From Dichelobacter nodosus (lineage in GTDB: Bacteria > Pseudomonadota > Gammaproteobacteria > Beggiatoales > Beggiatoaceae), in contig DYPE01000007.1 of assembly GCA_020720085.1 (NCBI GenBank), positions 1-47,634 of the forward strand: a stretch of DNA of 47,634 nucleotides, in the 5' to 3' direction. The notes under the pieces were generated by a model. It ran no database searches and was not told the DNA's origin. It saw only the letters and a list, made by a program, of their open reading frames with translations. Position 1 is the first letter of the stretch. Each line of letters starts with the position of its first letter. The translations under genes and the position numbers were made by a program. Of this stretch, positions 36,324 to 47,522 are shown in pieces.

Positions 36324-39300
36324 TTACGGTGTGGCATGGGTGACTCCAGGCGTTTGTGCTTCTAAAGACTCAGACAGGTCTGGGCAAATTTTGTGATAAT
36401 TGGCGTCGTTGCCAGCAAAAGTTTGCCATTCTTGTACAGTCAAGTTGCGGTTGGCCAGGCGGCAGGCGGTGCGAATCCAGAAGTCTGCGTCTAGGTTCCA
36501 TACCAGAATGCGGAATATCGTAGTCCCGCCTGCGCTGGCAAGATATTTTTGGTTTGCGCTAAACGATAAGGCGCGCACTGCGTCGCCATGGCCGCGTATG
36601 GGTTGGCTCATGGCAGAGAAGTCTGTGCCATTGATTTGCCAAAGGATAATGGTTTTATCGTCGCTGCCTGAAGCCAGCACCAGCGAGCCATCCGTGGTGG
36701 GCATGGCAGCGAGGCTGTACACCCAATCGGTATGCCCAAGCAGGGGTTCGCCAACCGGTTGCATGGTGTGCGTGTCCCACAGCACTATCGAGCGGTCATC
36801 CGCCGCGCTGATGACGTGGCGGCCATCGGGCGTAAAAATTAAGTCATTCACCCAGTCGCGGTGGCCGCTGAGGCGTTCGCCCTGGGTTTTACCTTGCGCG
36901 AGGTGCCATAAAAAAATGCCGCCATCGCGGTCGCAACTGGCGAGTTGTGCGCCGTCAGCGCCGTTACTGACTGGGCTGAATTTCACCCGCCGCACCCAGT
37001 GGCTATGGCCTTGCAATTCAGTCACCGGTTGTGATGGGTCAGTGGCATTCCATAAATATACTACCCCGGCGCGCCCACCAGCGGCAATCCACTGGCCGTC
37101 TGGGCTGATGTCTATGGTATTTAAGGCATCGCCACGTCCGCTAAATTGCGCTAACTCTTTGTTTTTTTGCCAGTCCCACATGCGTACATGGCCATCCTGA
37201 CCCGCGCCGAGTAGCCGTTGGCCATCGCGGCTGAACACCAGTTGCGCAATCGCTGTGCCGTGTTCTAACCGCGTTGGGGTAGGTTTGGCTGTATCCAACG
37301 GCCATAGCAATACTGCTGCGTCATCGCCCGCGCTGGCCAGCAGGTTGCGGTGCGGGTGAAATACTACGCTTTCTACTTCTTTGTTATGCCCTTCCAGCGC
37401 GAATGCGGTAGCCGGTGTAGATTGCAGACTCCATAACGCGGCATGGCCTTCTTCATCCAGGCTAATGAGGTGGTCTTGCGTGGGGGTGAACATGGTTTCC
37501 ACCACGGTGTGGGCATGGCCGCGCAAGGGGCCTGCCACACTGTATCCGCCAGCCACGTCCCATACCATCATGGTTTTGTCGGCAGAGGCGCTGAGCAGAT
37601 AACGGCTATCGCGGCTAAAGCTGAGTTTATTTACCCACTGTGTGTGGCCGCGCAAGACATGAATGGTTTGCAGGGTTGCCTTATCTAAGATAAAAATTTC
37701 CTGCACATCGCCTGCCATGGCCAGGCGAGTGCCGTCCGGGCTGGTTACCACTGCGTTTACGCCAGGCTGATAGGCGGTAGGTTTGGCCTGCAAAGATTGC
37801 AAAAGCACTTGCTGGGTTTGTCGCTGTTCGTGCAAATCCCAAATCCGCATCGAGCCATCTGCGCTGGCGCTTAAAACTTCAGCCGGATTGATTGGATTGG
37901 CATCCAGTTCATAAATTTCGCCACTGTGGCCGCTGAGCGTATGCTGTTTTTGTAGGGATTGGCGGTCGCGCAAATGAATTTCGCCGTCATATCCTGCTGT
38001 TATCAGCCATTGGCCATCCACACTAAATACCATGTCGCCAATGGTGCGTCTATGCGCCACAATGGGCGCGCCACTGGGCTGAAATGTGGCCATGTCCCAC
38101 GCCTGAATGGTGCCATTGATGTCGCCGCTTAACAAACGGCGGCCATCGGGCGTGAAGCATAGTGTGCTGATTTGCGCGGCATTGCGTAACCGGCGCGGCG
38201 ACAGTTGATATGCGGTATGCTCTGCGTTGGTGGGCATGAGAAAGCGAATTTCCTGGCCAGCCGTAATTGCCAGCAGGTTTTTGTCCGGGCTGTAATCCAT
38301 GTCATAGGCCATTTGATTGAGATGCGCTAAATAATGATGCAAATAGCGTTGTTCTGACAGCACATAGCCCAAATTGGCCGCTGCGTTGTGGTTGGCGGTG
38401 TTCATCTCAAATGCCAGGGCGGCAAGCAATAGCGCTTGGTCGCTGCCGCCATTGATGGGGCTGGGCGCTTGCGTGCCGAGTAAGGATTGGGTGGCCAAAT
38501 GTTGGGTATGAAAAGCGCGGGCGTTGTGCTCCGCACGCTGGCGGTTGTTTTGCGCATCAAAGAACAGGGCAATGGCAACGATTAGCGCAATCACTGAAAT
38601 CACCAGCAAGCTGTGCAGCAGCACGCGGATGCGCCATTCCATGCGCTTGCGCGCAGCGACCGCGTGTGCGCTTGCGGTGATAAATTTGCGATGCAGCTCT
38701 GCGGGCGCAGGTTGCTTGCGCTGTTGATCCGCTACGTCCAGCCAGGCGTGCGCCATGGCCAACTCATTGCCGCGCAATAATAAATCTACACTGTAGCCAT
38801 CGTCCGCCCATGCCTGGGCGCGCAAGCCCCAGCGCGTATGATGCTCAACATGCTCGCGGTCCGTGTCCAGCGTTCTGATCAGTTCACTAAATCCTTTATA
38901 AAAGTCGTCGCTTGTGCGGGTAAAATCAATCCATTGCGTGCCGCGCAACGGTGCCGGCACATCCTCCACTGGCGCACGCAATAGCGGAATTACGCGCTTA
39001 TTGCGTTGGATGGCATCCTCCATTACGGCGCGGCATTGCGTTGAAGCCAAAGATTGCGGGGAAACTACAAATAAAAAGTTATGGCTGGCAGCAATGCCGC
39101 GACGCATTTCTTCTGGCGTTTCCCGTACCAGCCAATCGGCGGATTCTTGGTCAAACCAGGCGGATTTTCCCTGCGTTTCCAACAAGCCATGCAAACGGCG
39201 GGCAAAGTCGCGGTCTGCGCTGGCATAGGCCAAAAAGATTTCTCTCGCAGCATCGCGCGGTTGCGCCAAGCTTTGCTCAATATATTCTATGTGCAAAGGC

Positions 39301-40472
39301 AAGGGCGGATGTTTTTGATGCATCGGTGCACCCTTGAGCCAGGCTTCCGCTGCCGTGAGTCGGCGGCCATGTAACAGCACGCTGGCATTGTGGTTTTGTG
39401 ACTGCCATTTCAGCGCGTTTACCAGCAATTCCTTGTGCTGGCGGTAGTACGAAGCTTCGCTGTACAGCGCGCGCAATAATTTGTCTAAACCGTCGGCGGC
39501 GTTAGTGTCCTCGACTGCTTCGCGCCAATCTAAAACCAGTGCGTTCTTTATGTCTGTCGCCTGTCCGCTGCCTAAATTCAACAGGATGATGCGCTTGGAT
39601 AAGCGCTGAGCATATTCCAATTCCGCACGGCACAATACCATCGCGCTGCTGGCAGGGGAAGCCAGAAAGATTACATTGTCAGCTTTCTCAATGCCGCGCT
39701 GAAGCTCTTCTCTGAGGGTGTCCGCGCTGGTGCGCGCCTGCAATTCCTCGTGCCAAACCGTAATGCCTTCGTGCTGTAGCCGTGCGCACAGGCGTTGCAA
39801 CCATTCGCCATCGCTTTTTGCGTAGCTGATAAAAGCCCATGACATATCATTAAATGCGCTTTTAGTGCTTTCACAAATAAACTCTGCGTGTAACGCTGTG
39901 ACCAGGCAAGGTGGCTGGCGTTGGCCATCGCTAAAGCGCGTTTGCAACCAGGCTTCCGCGTGCTCACGCGCATCGTCTGTAAGCAAATATTCCGCTTTTC
40001 GCTGGTTGTGTGCCCAGGCCAATGCTTGGTTTAAAATGAACGTGTGCAGCTCCACATATTCGGCTTCTTGTTGCAGCGTAGCCAACAACCGGGAAAACGC
40101 TTCTTCATACGGTTGGCTGCCATCAAAATAAAGCCAATTGAGCCGTTGAATCGTTGGATGAAGATGAACCTCACTTTCCCCTAATGCCACATGGTATAAA
40201 GGAATAATGCGTTTGCCATGCCGCACAGCATGTTCGATTTCCAGGCGGCAATAGGGGGAACGCGCCGAATGCGGCGCAATAATAAAAATAAAGTTGCGCG
40301 CCCGTTCAATGCCATCGTCAATCTGCTTTTGATAATCCACCGAGGGTGGAATATCTTTTTGATCAAACCAAATGCTTAACCCTTGCGCAAGCAATTGAGC
40401 ATGGAGTTCCATGGCGAATGCCCGGCTTTCCTTGCGTCCGTAGGAAATAAATAGGTCAAATAGGCTTTTCAT
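36324..40472 (-). CDS. Triple TIR, transmembrane, WD40-repeat protein
   Basis: The 1382-aa protein has three TIR domains (about 5-135, 211-340 and 410-540), each followed by a helical linker of the form H..L..A..W....LL.G..L..A.AWL. One transmembrane helix lies at about 615-638, and about 14 WD40 repeats fill about 710-1350, enough for two 7-blade propellers. TIR domains are often NAD-cleaving or scaffold modules in defence; the catalytic glutamate sits after a CR pair. It is present in TIR1 (CRLE, Glu78) and TIR2 (CRAE, Glu284), but TIR3 reads CRAV (Val483). The ATG at 40472 follows GGAAA; the longer frame to 40586 has no similarity. I infer a membrane-anchored sensor-effector. No NTPase switch domain is seen and no partner gene is adjacent. 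Confidence 0.88.
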   Translation of the reverse strand: MKSLFDLFISYGRKESRAFAMELHAQLLAQGLSIWFDQKDIPPSVDYQKQIDDGIERARNFIFIIAPHSARSPYCRLEIEHAVRHGKRIIPLYHVALGESEVHLHPTIQRLNWLYFDGSQPYEEAFSRLLATLQQEAEYVELHTFILNQALAWAHNQRKAEYLLTDDAREHAEAWLQTRFSDGQRQPPCLVTALHAEFICESTKSAFNDMSWAFISYAKSDGEWLQRLCARLQHEGITVWHEELQARTSADTLREELQRGIEKADNVIFLASPASSAMVLCRAELEYAQRLSKRIILLNLGSGQATDIKNALVLDWREAVEDTNAADGLDKLLRALYSEASYYRQHKELLVNALKWQSQNHNASVLLHGRRLTAAEAWLKGAPMHQKHPPLPLHIEYIEQSLAQPRDAAREIFLAYASADRDFARRLHGLLETQGKSAWFDQESADWLVRETPEEMRRGIAASHNFLFVVSPQSLASTQCRAVMEDAIQRNKRVIPLLRAPVEDVPAPLRGTQWIDFTRTSDDFYKGFSELIRTLDTDREHVEHHTRWGLRAQAWADDGYSVDLLLRGNELAMAHAWLDVADQQRKQPAPAELHRKFITASAHAVAARKRMEWRIRVLLHSLLVISVIALIVAIALFFDAQNNRQRAEHNARAFHTQHLATQSLLGTQAPSPINGGSDQALLLAALAFEMNTANHNAAANLGYVLSEQRYLHHYLAHLNQMAYDMDYSPDKNLLAITAGQEIRFLMPTNAEHTAYQLSPRRLRNAAQISTLCFTPDGRRLLSGDINGTIQAWDMATFQPSGAPIVAHRRTIGDMVFSVDGQWLITAGYDGEIHLRDRQSLQKQHTLSGHSGEIYELDANPINPAEVLSASADGSMRIWDLHEQRQTQQVLLQSLQAKPTAYQPGVNAVVTSPDGTRLAMAGDVQEIFILDKATLQTIHVLRGHTQWVNKLSFSRDSRYLLSASADKTMMVWDVAGGYSVAGPLRGHAHTVVETMFTPTQDHLISLDEEGHAALWSLQSTPATAFALEGHNKEVESVVFHPHRNLLASAGDDAAVLLWPLDTAKPTPTRLEHGTAIAQLVFSRDGQRLLGAGQDGHVRMWDWQKNKELAQFSGRGDALNTIDISPDGQWIAAGGRAGVVYLWNATDPSQPVTELQGHSHWVRRVKFSPVSNGADGAQLASCDRDGGIFLWHLAQGKTQGERLSGHRDWVNDLIFTPDGRHVISAADDRSIVLWDTHTMQPVGEPLLGHTDWVYSLAAMPTTDGSLVLASGSDDKTIILWQINGTDFSAMSQPIRGHGDAVRALSFSANQKYLASAGGTTIFRILVWNLDADFWIRTACRLANRNLTVQEWQTFAGNDANYHKICPDLSESLEAQTPGVTHATP

Positions 40473-40804
40473 CGTAGGTTTCCAACACGCTGTGTTCAGT
40501 GGCCAAGGCGTGGCACGCGGCTTGTGGTTCACAAACAACCACCCCTGTAAGCATTTACACGCGCGAACTGTGCATAAAAAATCCATCTGGGCAAGAGTAT
40601 ACCGGACGCAGCAGAATTACGTCCATAAAACCGCCTCTCCACGCACCAATGGGTTCATAGGGCAACAGCCACTGATTGGCACGCAGAAAATTTGACCGCA
40701 CGCACCAGCAACCTCTTTCTTTTTTGCCAAAAAGCGATTATTATAAAAAATAAGTTTTTCACAAAACCAAACCCAAACAAAACATAATCAGGAGAGTATA
40801 GATA
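40473..40804. other. Divergent intergenic region between the TIR-WD40 and H-NS-family genes
   Basis: It is AT-rich toward the H-NS-family gene (40720-40800), with an AGGAGA ribosome binding site at 40792-40797. No gene is seen. It presumably holds both promoters, but I could not pick convincing boxes. Confidence 0.4.
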
Positions 40805-41158
40805 ATGAATGCAAGTTTGCAGAAACAACTGGATAAGTCTGATCTACACGAGTTAAAGGAAATCGAGCAGTATGTCAATGCCCTCATGAAGCAGAAGAAG
40901 CGGGATGAACGTAATAACGTGATTTCACAGCTAAAAAATCTGGCTTCTGAGCGCGGCTTTACATTAGACGAATTAGTAGGCGCATCTGGCGGAAAAGGCG
41001 TGAAAATCGGCTTGAAAAAGAATTTCAAGGCCAAATACCAAAACCCAGAAAATCCTTCTCAGCGGTGGACTGGCCTGGGCCGCAAACCGATTTGGGTACG
41101 CGATCAATTGGCCATGGGCAAGGAACTGACTGATTTGCTGATTCCCAACGCTGCCTAA
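40805..41158 (+). CDS. H-NS histone-family nucleoid protein
   Basis: The 117-aa protein has an N-terminal coiled coil (about 1-60, lysine- and glutamate-rich) for oligomerisation and a C-terminal DNA-binding motif, KYQNPENPSQRWTGLGRKP at about 76-94. This is the H-NS family signature (NPENPS-W-G-GRKP), where the core GRKP loop enters the minor groove of AT-rich DNA. Such proteins silence horizontally acquired genes. Its position next to the transfer-prone accessory region is suggestive but does not prove regulation. A strong AGGAGA site precedes the ATG. Confidence 0.9.
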   Translation: MNASLQKQLDKSDLHELKEIEQYVNALMKQKKRDERNNVISQLKNLASERGFTLDELVGASGGKGVKIGLKKNFKAKYQNPENPSQRWTGLGRKPIWVRDQLAMGKELTDLLIPNAA

Positions 41159-41202
41159 TTGACCGTTTTAAAACTAATTATTGTAATTCCCTTGTATTGA
41201 TT

Positions 41203-41239
41203 TAGGCATTAGCGGTTCTTCAAGAACCGCTAATGCCTA
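41203..41239. repeat. 37-bp perfect palindrome after the H-NS-family gene
   Basis: TAGGCATTAGCGGTTCTT and its exact complement are separated by a single C, giving 18 bp in each arm. It lies 45 bp after the stop. No T-tract follows, so it may be a bidirectional hairpin terminator, a protein-binding site, or a mobile-element scar. Confidence 0.6.
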
Positions 41240-41660
41240 TCGCTACCAATCTACAACTAGCAAAATCCCCCTGCGTTTTACAGATTTTCCCTGCCTCTAC
41301 CGCCCTTTTCATCTAGGCCTAAGTGCTTCTATGAAAATCCATATCCCTGCCCCGGGTGGCGTTATAATTTCACTCCTTGATTACCTGGAATGCCCGTTTT
41401 TCGCAGGACATTGCGTAATCTGTGCACGCTTTCAAAATGCCTTGCTTGGTCGCAAACTATCTAACCTTTCCCAGTATAAATCGACTGGCAAACAAAACCA
41501 AAACTGGCCAGTTTTCTGAACTTTACTGCGCTGGACATATCCTCCCCAATAGGCGAGCTACACCAATTCGGTTGCGCACGCACAGTAACCGCGTCGTGCT
41601 GAATATGCTACGCTTAGCGTTTTAGTGGACTTTCACGCACTCAACCATAAGGAAAATAGA
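41240..41660. other. Region between the palindrome and serA, no gene recognised
   Basis: The stretch contains short non-coding-looking frames and a perfect 16-bp palindrome, AAAACTGGCCAGTTTT (41500-41515), about 145 bp upstream of the serA start, possibly an operator. No promoter is certain. Confidence 0.4.
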
Positions 41661-42827
41661 ATGTACAAGATTTTGACATTAAATAATATCTCACCGATTG
41701 GCCTGGATCGCCTGCCGCGCGACCGTTATGAAATTGCTTCTGAAATCCAACATCCAGACGCGGTGTTGGTGCGTTCGTTCAAAATGCACGAGTGGGAGGT
41801 ACCGCCCACATTGCAGGCCATAGGCCGCGCTGGTGCAGGCGTCAATAATATTCCTGTGGATAAAATGAGCAAACTCGGCATTCCGGTATTCAATGCGCCA
41901 GGCGCGAATTCTAATGCAGTGAAAGAGTTGGTACTGGCGGGCATGTTGATGGCTGCGCGCAATCTGATTCCCGCGCTGGAATTCGCCGCTACGCAGCAAG
42001 GCAGTGATGAAGAAATCAATAAACAAGTAGAAGCGGGCAAAAAACAATTTGTTGGTTTTGAATTGCCAAGCCGCACCTTGGGCGTGATTGGCCTGGGCGC
42101 GATTGGCGTAAAAATCGCCAATGCCGCGTTAGCTCTGGGGATGCGCGTGTTGGGTTATGACCCTATGATTACGGTGAAAAGCGCATGGCAATTGGATCGC
42201 CAAGTCGTACAAGCGGCCAGTGTAGACGATTTGCTTACACAGTCGGATTTCGTTACCTTCCATGTGCCGCTGGTGGATGCAACGCGCAACATGATTAACG
42301 CGGATCGCCTGCGCGGCATGAAACCGGGGGTGACGCTGATGAATTTTGCACGTGCGGGCATTGTGGAGGAAAACGCGGTGCTGGCCGCATTGCAAACGGG
42401 CAAAGTTCATGCGTATCTGTGCGATTTTCCAAGTAATGCGCTGAAAAATCAGCCGCGCGTGCTGGCATTCCCGCATCTGGGCGCATCCACGGTGGAAGCA
42501 GAGGAAAACTGTGCGGTGATGGTGGCGGATCAAGTGCGCGCATATTTGGAAAACGGCACGATTGAAAATTCGGTCAATTTTCCCGAAGTGCATTTGCCGC
42601 GCACAGAAAATGCCTACCGCCTGGCCGTGGCCAATTCTAATGTACCGAACATGGTGGGGCAAATTACCACCCTGCTGGCAGGCGCGAATTTGAATATTCT
42701 CGATATGTTGAATAAATCTAAGGGCGATCTGGCATTTACACTCATGGATGTGCATCAAGCCATCCCAGACAACGTGGCCGCTGCCATTGCCGCCATTCCT
42801 GGCGTACTCAAGCTGCGGCGGCTATAA
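41661..42827 (+). CDS. serA: D-3-phosphoglycerate dehydrogenase, short form with C-terminal ACT domain
   Basis: SerA oxidises 3-phosphoglycerate to start serine synthesis. The N-terminal substrate region contains RAGAGVNNIPVDK, the NAD-binding loop is GVIGLGAIGVKIA, the segment FARAGIVEE precedes the catalytic His in FPHLGAST, and a C-terminal ACT-like region (about 318-388) is the likely serine-sensing part. The 388-aa length is the short type. The ATG at 41661 follows AAGGAAAATAG; the longer frame upstream to 41625 is not family-like. A hairpin follows the stop, so it is probably monocistronic. serB and serC are not seen. Confidence 0.92.
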   Translation: MYKILTLNNISPIGLDRLPRDRYEIASEIQHPDAVLVRSFKMHEWEVPPTLQAIGRAGAGVNNIPVDKMSKLGIPVFNAPGANSNAVKELVLAGMLMAARNLIPALEFAATQQGSDEEINKQVEAGKKQFVGFELPSRTLGVIGLGAIGVKIANAALALGMRVLGYDPMITVKSAWQLDRQVVQAASVDDLLTQSDFVTFHVPLVDATRNMINADRLRGMKPGVTLMNFARAGIVEENAVLAALQTGKVHAYLCDFPSNALKNQPRVLAFPHLGASTVEAEENCAVMVADQVRAYLENGTIENSVNFPEVHLPRTENAYRLAVANSNVPNMVGQITTLLAGANLNILDMLNKSKGDLAFTLMDVHQAIPDNVAAAIAAIPGVLKLRRL

Positions 42828-42829
42828 CA

Positions 42830-42866
42830 CGGAGGATGCGGCAAGGCGTGTGTTTTGCCGCCTCCG
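42830..42866 (+). terminator. Hairpin after serA
   Basis: CGGAGG-GCGGCAA pairs with TTGCCGC-CTCCG around a loop of about 10 nt, directly after the serA stop. It lacks a U-run, so strength is uncertain. Confidence 0.45.
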
Positions 42867-42922
42867 GTATGTAGGTATTTACATATCTTTGATTTTTAGC
42901 CCAGAAGGGGCGAAATCCATAG

Positions 42923-42944
42923 CAGCCCAGGGCAACACCCTGGG
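42923..42944. repeat. Inverted repeat of the CCCAGGGC type, first copy
   Basis: GCCCAGGGCAACACCCTGGG forms a compact stem and resembles the copy at 43046-43066. These motifs are often seen as interspersed intergenic repeats. Confidence 0.6.
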
Positions 42945-43011
42945 AAAACGGTATGGTTAGATTCGAGCCACTGTAAGGGCGAAATAAACTACAACCCAAC
43001 TATTTTATTGT

Positions 43012-43091
43012 GCCCTTTCAGGGCGTAACGACCACTACCGGCCTACCCAGGGCGTTGCCCTGGGCTGTAAGTATTGCGCCCTTTCAGGGCT
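43012..43091. repeat. Cluster of CCCAGGGC and GCCCTTTCAGGGC repeats
   Basis: Two copies of GCCCTTTCAGGGC (43012-43024 and 43079-43091) flank a CCCAGGGCGTTGCCCTGGG stem (43046-43064). The three motifs, with the copy at 42923, make up most of the serA/glycosyltransferase gap and look like a REP-type intergenic element. No gene is present. Confidence 0.65.
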
Positions 43092-43144
43092 AGGAAAGGC
43101 ATTGCAGACTTGTTTAGAACCTCCGGTACGTACCTGACGGAGAT

Positions 43145-43155
43145 TGGTATATAAT
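43145..43155 (+). promoter_or_regulatory. Candidate extended -10 promoter of the glycosyltransferase gene
   Basis: TGGTATATAAT carries the TGn extension before a TATATA or TATAAT box, 34 bp before the start. The -35 region is poor, as expected for extended -10 promoters. Confidence 0.4.
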
Positions 43156-43188
43156 GCCACTGTCCTTGCCAACTAGGAATGAGCCTTT

Positions 43189-45244
<2,056 letters not shown>

Positions 45245-45258
45245 GCCAAGGATTCGCT

Positions 45259-45906
45259 ATGCACCCTACCCCCACACCCGATTGCAAACCCTCGTTACGC
45301 ACCGATTTGGCGCTGATTGCTGAATGGATACAGCCCAATACGCAAGTGCTGGATTTAGGGTGCGGCGATGGCGCATTGTTGGTGTATTTGCGCGAATGCC
45401 GCCGCGTCAACGGCTATGGCATTGAAATTGATGATGATAACATCGTGCGCTGCATACAGTCAGGGGTGAATGTGATTCACGGCGACCTAGATAAAGGCTT
45501 GTCTGATTTTGCTGATAACACGTTTGACTACGTGGTGATGACGCAAACGTTACAAGCCATGCGCCACCCCGAACGCATACTGCTGGAAATGCTGCGCGTG
45601 GGCCGCGAAAGCATTGTTACCTTCCCTAACTTCGGCCACTGGCGCGCGCGCCTGCATTACGCGATCCATGGACGTATGCCCATGACCCGCGCGCTGCCGC
45701 ATTCCTGGTACAACACGCCTAATATTCATTTATGCACCTTGCATGATTTTGAAGACTTATGCCATGAATTGGAGGTGAACGTGCTGGAGCGGCGTGCGGT
45801 TGACCCCTCGCACCGCACTTCACGAGGGATGCGCTTGTTGCCCAACTTGCTGGGCGAAGTGGCGCTGTATCGTTTGGGCAAGAAAAAAAACGTAATTCAG
45901 CCATGA
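45259..45906 (+). CDS. metW: MetW-family methyltransferase-like protein
   Basis: The SAM-binding loop LDLGCGDGALLVYL is followed by the MetW hallmarks YGIEIDDDNI, DLDKGL, VVMTQTLQAM and RVGRESIVTFPNFGHW. MetW partners the homoserine acyltransferase MetX in methionine synthesis. In many Proteobacteria metX lies directly upstream; here trxB does, so metX is elsewhere. The gene is 215 aa, normal length. Its stop overlaps the ybeY start (ATGA). Confidence 0.9.
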   Translation: MHPTPTPDCKPSLRTDLALIAEWIQPNTQVLDLGCGDGALLVYLRECRRVNGYGIEIDDDNIVRCIQSGVNVIHGDLDKGLSDFADNTFDYVVMTQTLQAMRHPERILLEMLRVGRESIVTFPNFGHWRARLHYAIHGRMPMTRALPHSWYNTPNIHLCTLHDFEDLCHELEVNVLERRAVDPSHRTSRGMRLLPNLLGEVALYRLGKKKNVIQP

Positions 45907-46376
45907 ACCTCACCGTGCAACGTGCCAGCCTTGCGCCAGATCAACCCGACGACGCAACGATCCATGCCTGGTTCGCCGCTGCCTGCCGTCACCCGGCAGT
46001 GTCTGGCCATGCCTTACTCACGCGGCCCTACCCGCCAGAACTCACGGTGCGCATCGTGGACGAAGCAGAAAGCGCACAACTCAACGCCACGTGGCGGCAT
46101 AAGGATGGCCCCACCAACGTGCTGTCTTTCCCCGCAGACTTGCCCGCAGAAATGCCATTGGCCGTATTGGGCGACTTGGCGGTGTGCGCGCCCGTGGTAG
46201 CGCGCGAAGCGCGCGAACAACACAAATCTGCGCAAGCGCACTGGGCGCACATCCTTATTCACGGTTTTTTGCATTTATTAGGCTACGATCACCTGACCAC
46301 AACACAAGCCCAACAGATGGAACCAATCGAAACCGAGATTTTGGCAGCCTTGCATTTTCCCGATCCCTACATGTGA
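45903..46376 (+). CDS. ybeY: rRNA endoribonuclease/maturation factor YbeY
   Basis: YbeY is a zinc-dependent RNase used in 16S rRNA 3'-end processing and ribosome quality control. The zinc motif HGFLHLLGYDH holds His120, His124 and His130, with NVLSFPAD and LGDLAV conserved upstream. The 157-aa length is normal. It overlaps metW by 4 bp and precedes corC by 6 bp. PhoH, which often precedes ybeY, is absent here. Confidence 0.95.
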   Translation: MNLTVQRASLAPDQPDDATIHAWFAAACRHPAVSGHALLTRPYPPELTVRIVDEAESAQLNATWRHKDGPTNVLSFPADLPAEMPLAVLGDLAVCAPVVAREAREQHKSAQAHWAHILIHGFLHLLGYDHLTTTQAQQMEPIETEILAALHFPDPYM

Positions 46377-46382
46377 CACACC

Positions 46383-47300
46383 ATGGACGACGACGACCCG
46401 CGACCGAACACTACCCAGCTTTCCTTTCAACAGCGCATGTGGCTAAAATTTTGTCCGCCACCCGAAGACATTGACCAATTCACCGTGATGTTCAATTGGC
46501 TGCAATCCAGCCATGTCCTGCCGCAGGATACAATAGAAACCGTCAACGGTGCCTTGGAAATTTGTAATTTGCAAGCGCGCGACATCATGGTGCCGCGTTC
46601 GCAAATGAAAGTCATCCCCTATGACGCGCCGCTGGCCAAAATCACCCAACTGACCATGTCCTCCGGCCATTCGCGTTTCCCGGTCATCGGCGAAAGTCGG
46701 GATGACATCATGGGCATTTTACTGGCTAAAGATGTATTGCCCTACTGTTGCCAGATACGCGAAACCGCTGCGTTTAACATCCGCGACGTACTGCGCAAAC
46801 CGATTTTTATCCCTGAAAGCAAACGGTTGAATGTATTGCTAAAGGAGTTCCGCAATACACGCAATCACATGGTCATTGTGGTGGATGAATACGGCGGCGT
46901 GGCAGGATTGGTGACCTTAGAAGACGTAATCGAACAAATTCTAGGCGACATTGACGACGAGCACGACCCAGAACCGCACGATGTGTTGTTTAAGCAAGTG
47001 GCGCACCGCACATTCGCAGTCAATGCGCGCATGACAATAGAGGAATTCAACGAAACATTTAACACTGATTTTTCCGACGAAGAATACGACACCATTGGCG
47101 GCTTGGTCATGCAAGCATTTGGACATGTGCCCAAACGCCGCGCGCGCGTGGTGCTTGACGGCTGGGAGTTCGTGATTACGTGGGTAAAAAAAGGCCAAAT
47201 CCGCGCGCTGAGAGTTACTTTACCGCAACTAAACCGGCCAGATGTGGCAGACAACCCCCGTGCGGACAGCAATTCTCAATTTAAGACCACAATGCTATAA
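46383..47300 (+). CDS. corC: CorC/YbeX-type CBS-domain protein
   Basis: Two CBS domains (about 67-125 and 135-190; RDIMVPRSQMKVI and HMVIVVDEYGGVAGLVTLED) and a C-terminal CorC_HlyC domain are present, but no DUF21 membrane domain, as in YbeX. CorC is linked to magnesium/cobalt efflux and ribosome-associated metal balance. ybeY-ybeX adjacency is conserved in Proteobacteria. Length (305 aa) is close to the 292 aa of E. coli. Confidence 0.92.
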   Translation: MDDDDPRPNTTQLSFQQRMWLKFCPPPEDIDQFTVMFNWLQSSHVLPQDTIETVNGALEICNLQARDIMVPRSQMKVIPYDAPLAKITQLTMSSGHSRFPVIGESRDDIMGILLAKDVLPYCCQIRETAAFNIRDVLRKPIFIPESKRLNVLLKEFRNTRNHMVIVVDEYGGVAGLVTLEDVIEQILGDIDDEHDPEPHDVLFKQVAHRTFAVNARMTIEEFNETFNTDFSDEEYDTIGGLVMQAFGHVPKRRARVVLDGWEFVITWVKKGQIRALRVTLPQLNRPDVADNPRADSNSQFKTTML

Positions 47301-47301
47301 T
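47296..47301 (+). promoter_or_regulatory. Candidate promoter of the transposase remnant
   Basis: A perfect TATAAT lies 17 bp after TTCTCA (47273-47278). It overlaps the end of corC and sits 30 bp before the transposase start. Confidence 0.35.
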
Positions 47302-47522
47302 GGGATTTTCAACTCACTGAAGAACAAGCCATGGCCGCACCATTTGAAGCATTGACAAAGCAAACCCCGTTTACCGCCAGCAGTCTGCTCAGCAAAACTC
47401 GCGCAGTGTTTAGTGAGTTGCCGGATGTTCGTAAAAAGGCGACTGCCAACCACCTAAAATATGCGATTGAAGACGCGGCATTGAGCGCGTTTTCAGTGTT
47501 TTTTACCCAGAGTCCTTCGTTC

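Noticed and set aside
42129-42758. Minus-strand frame of 209 codons
   Set aside because: It lies wholly opposite serA, which is unmistakable on the plus strand.
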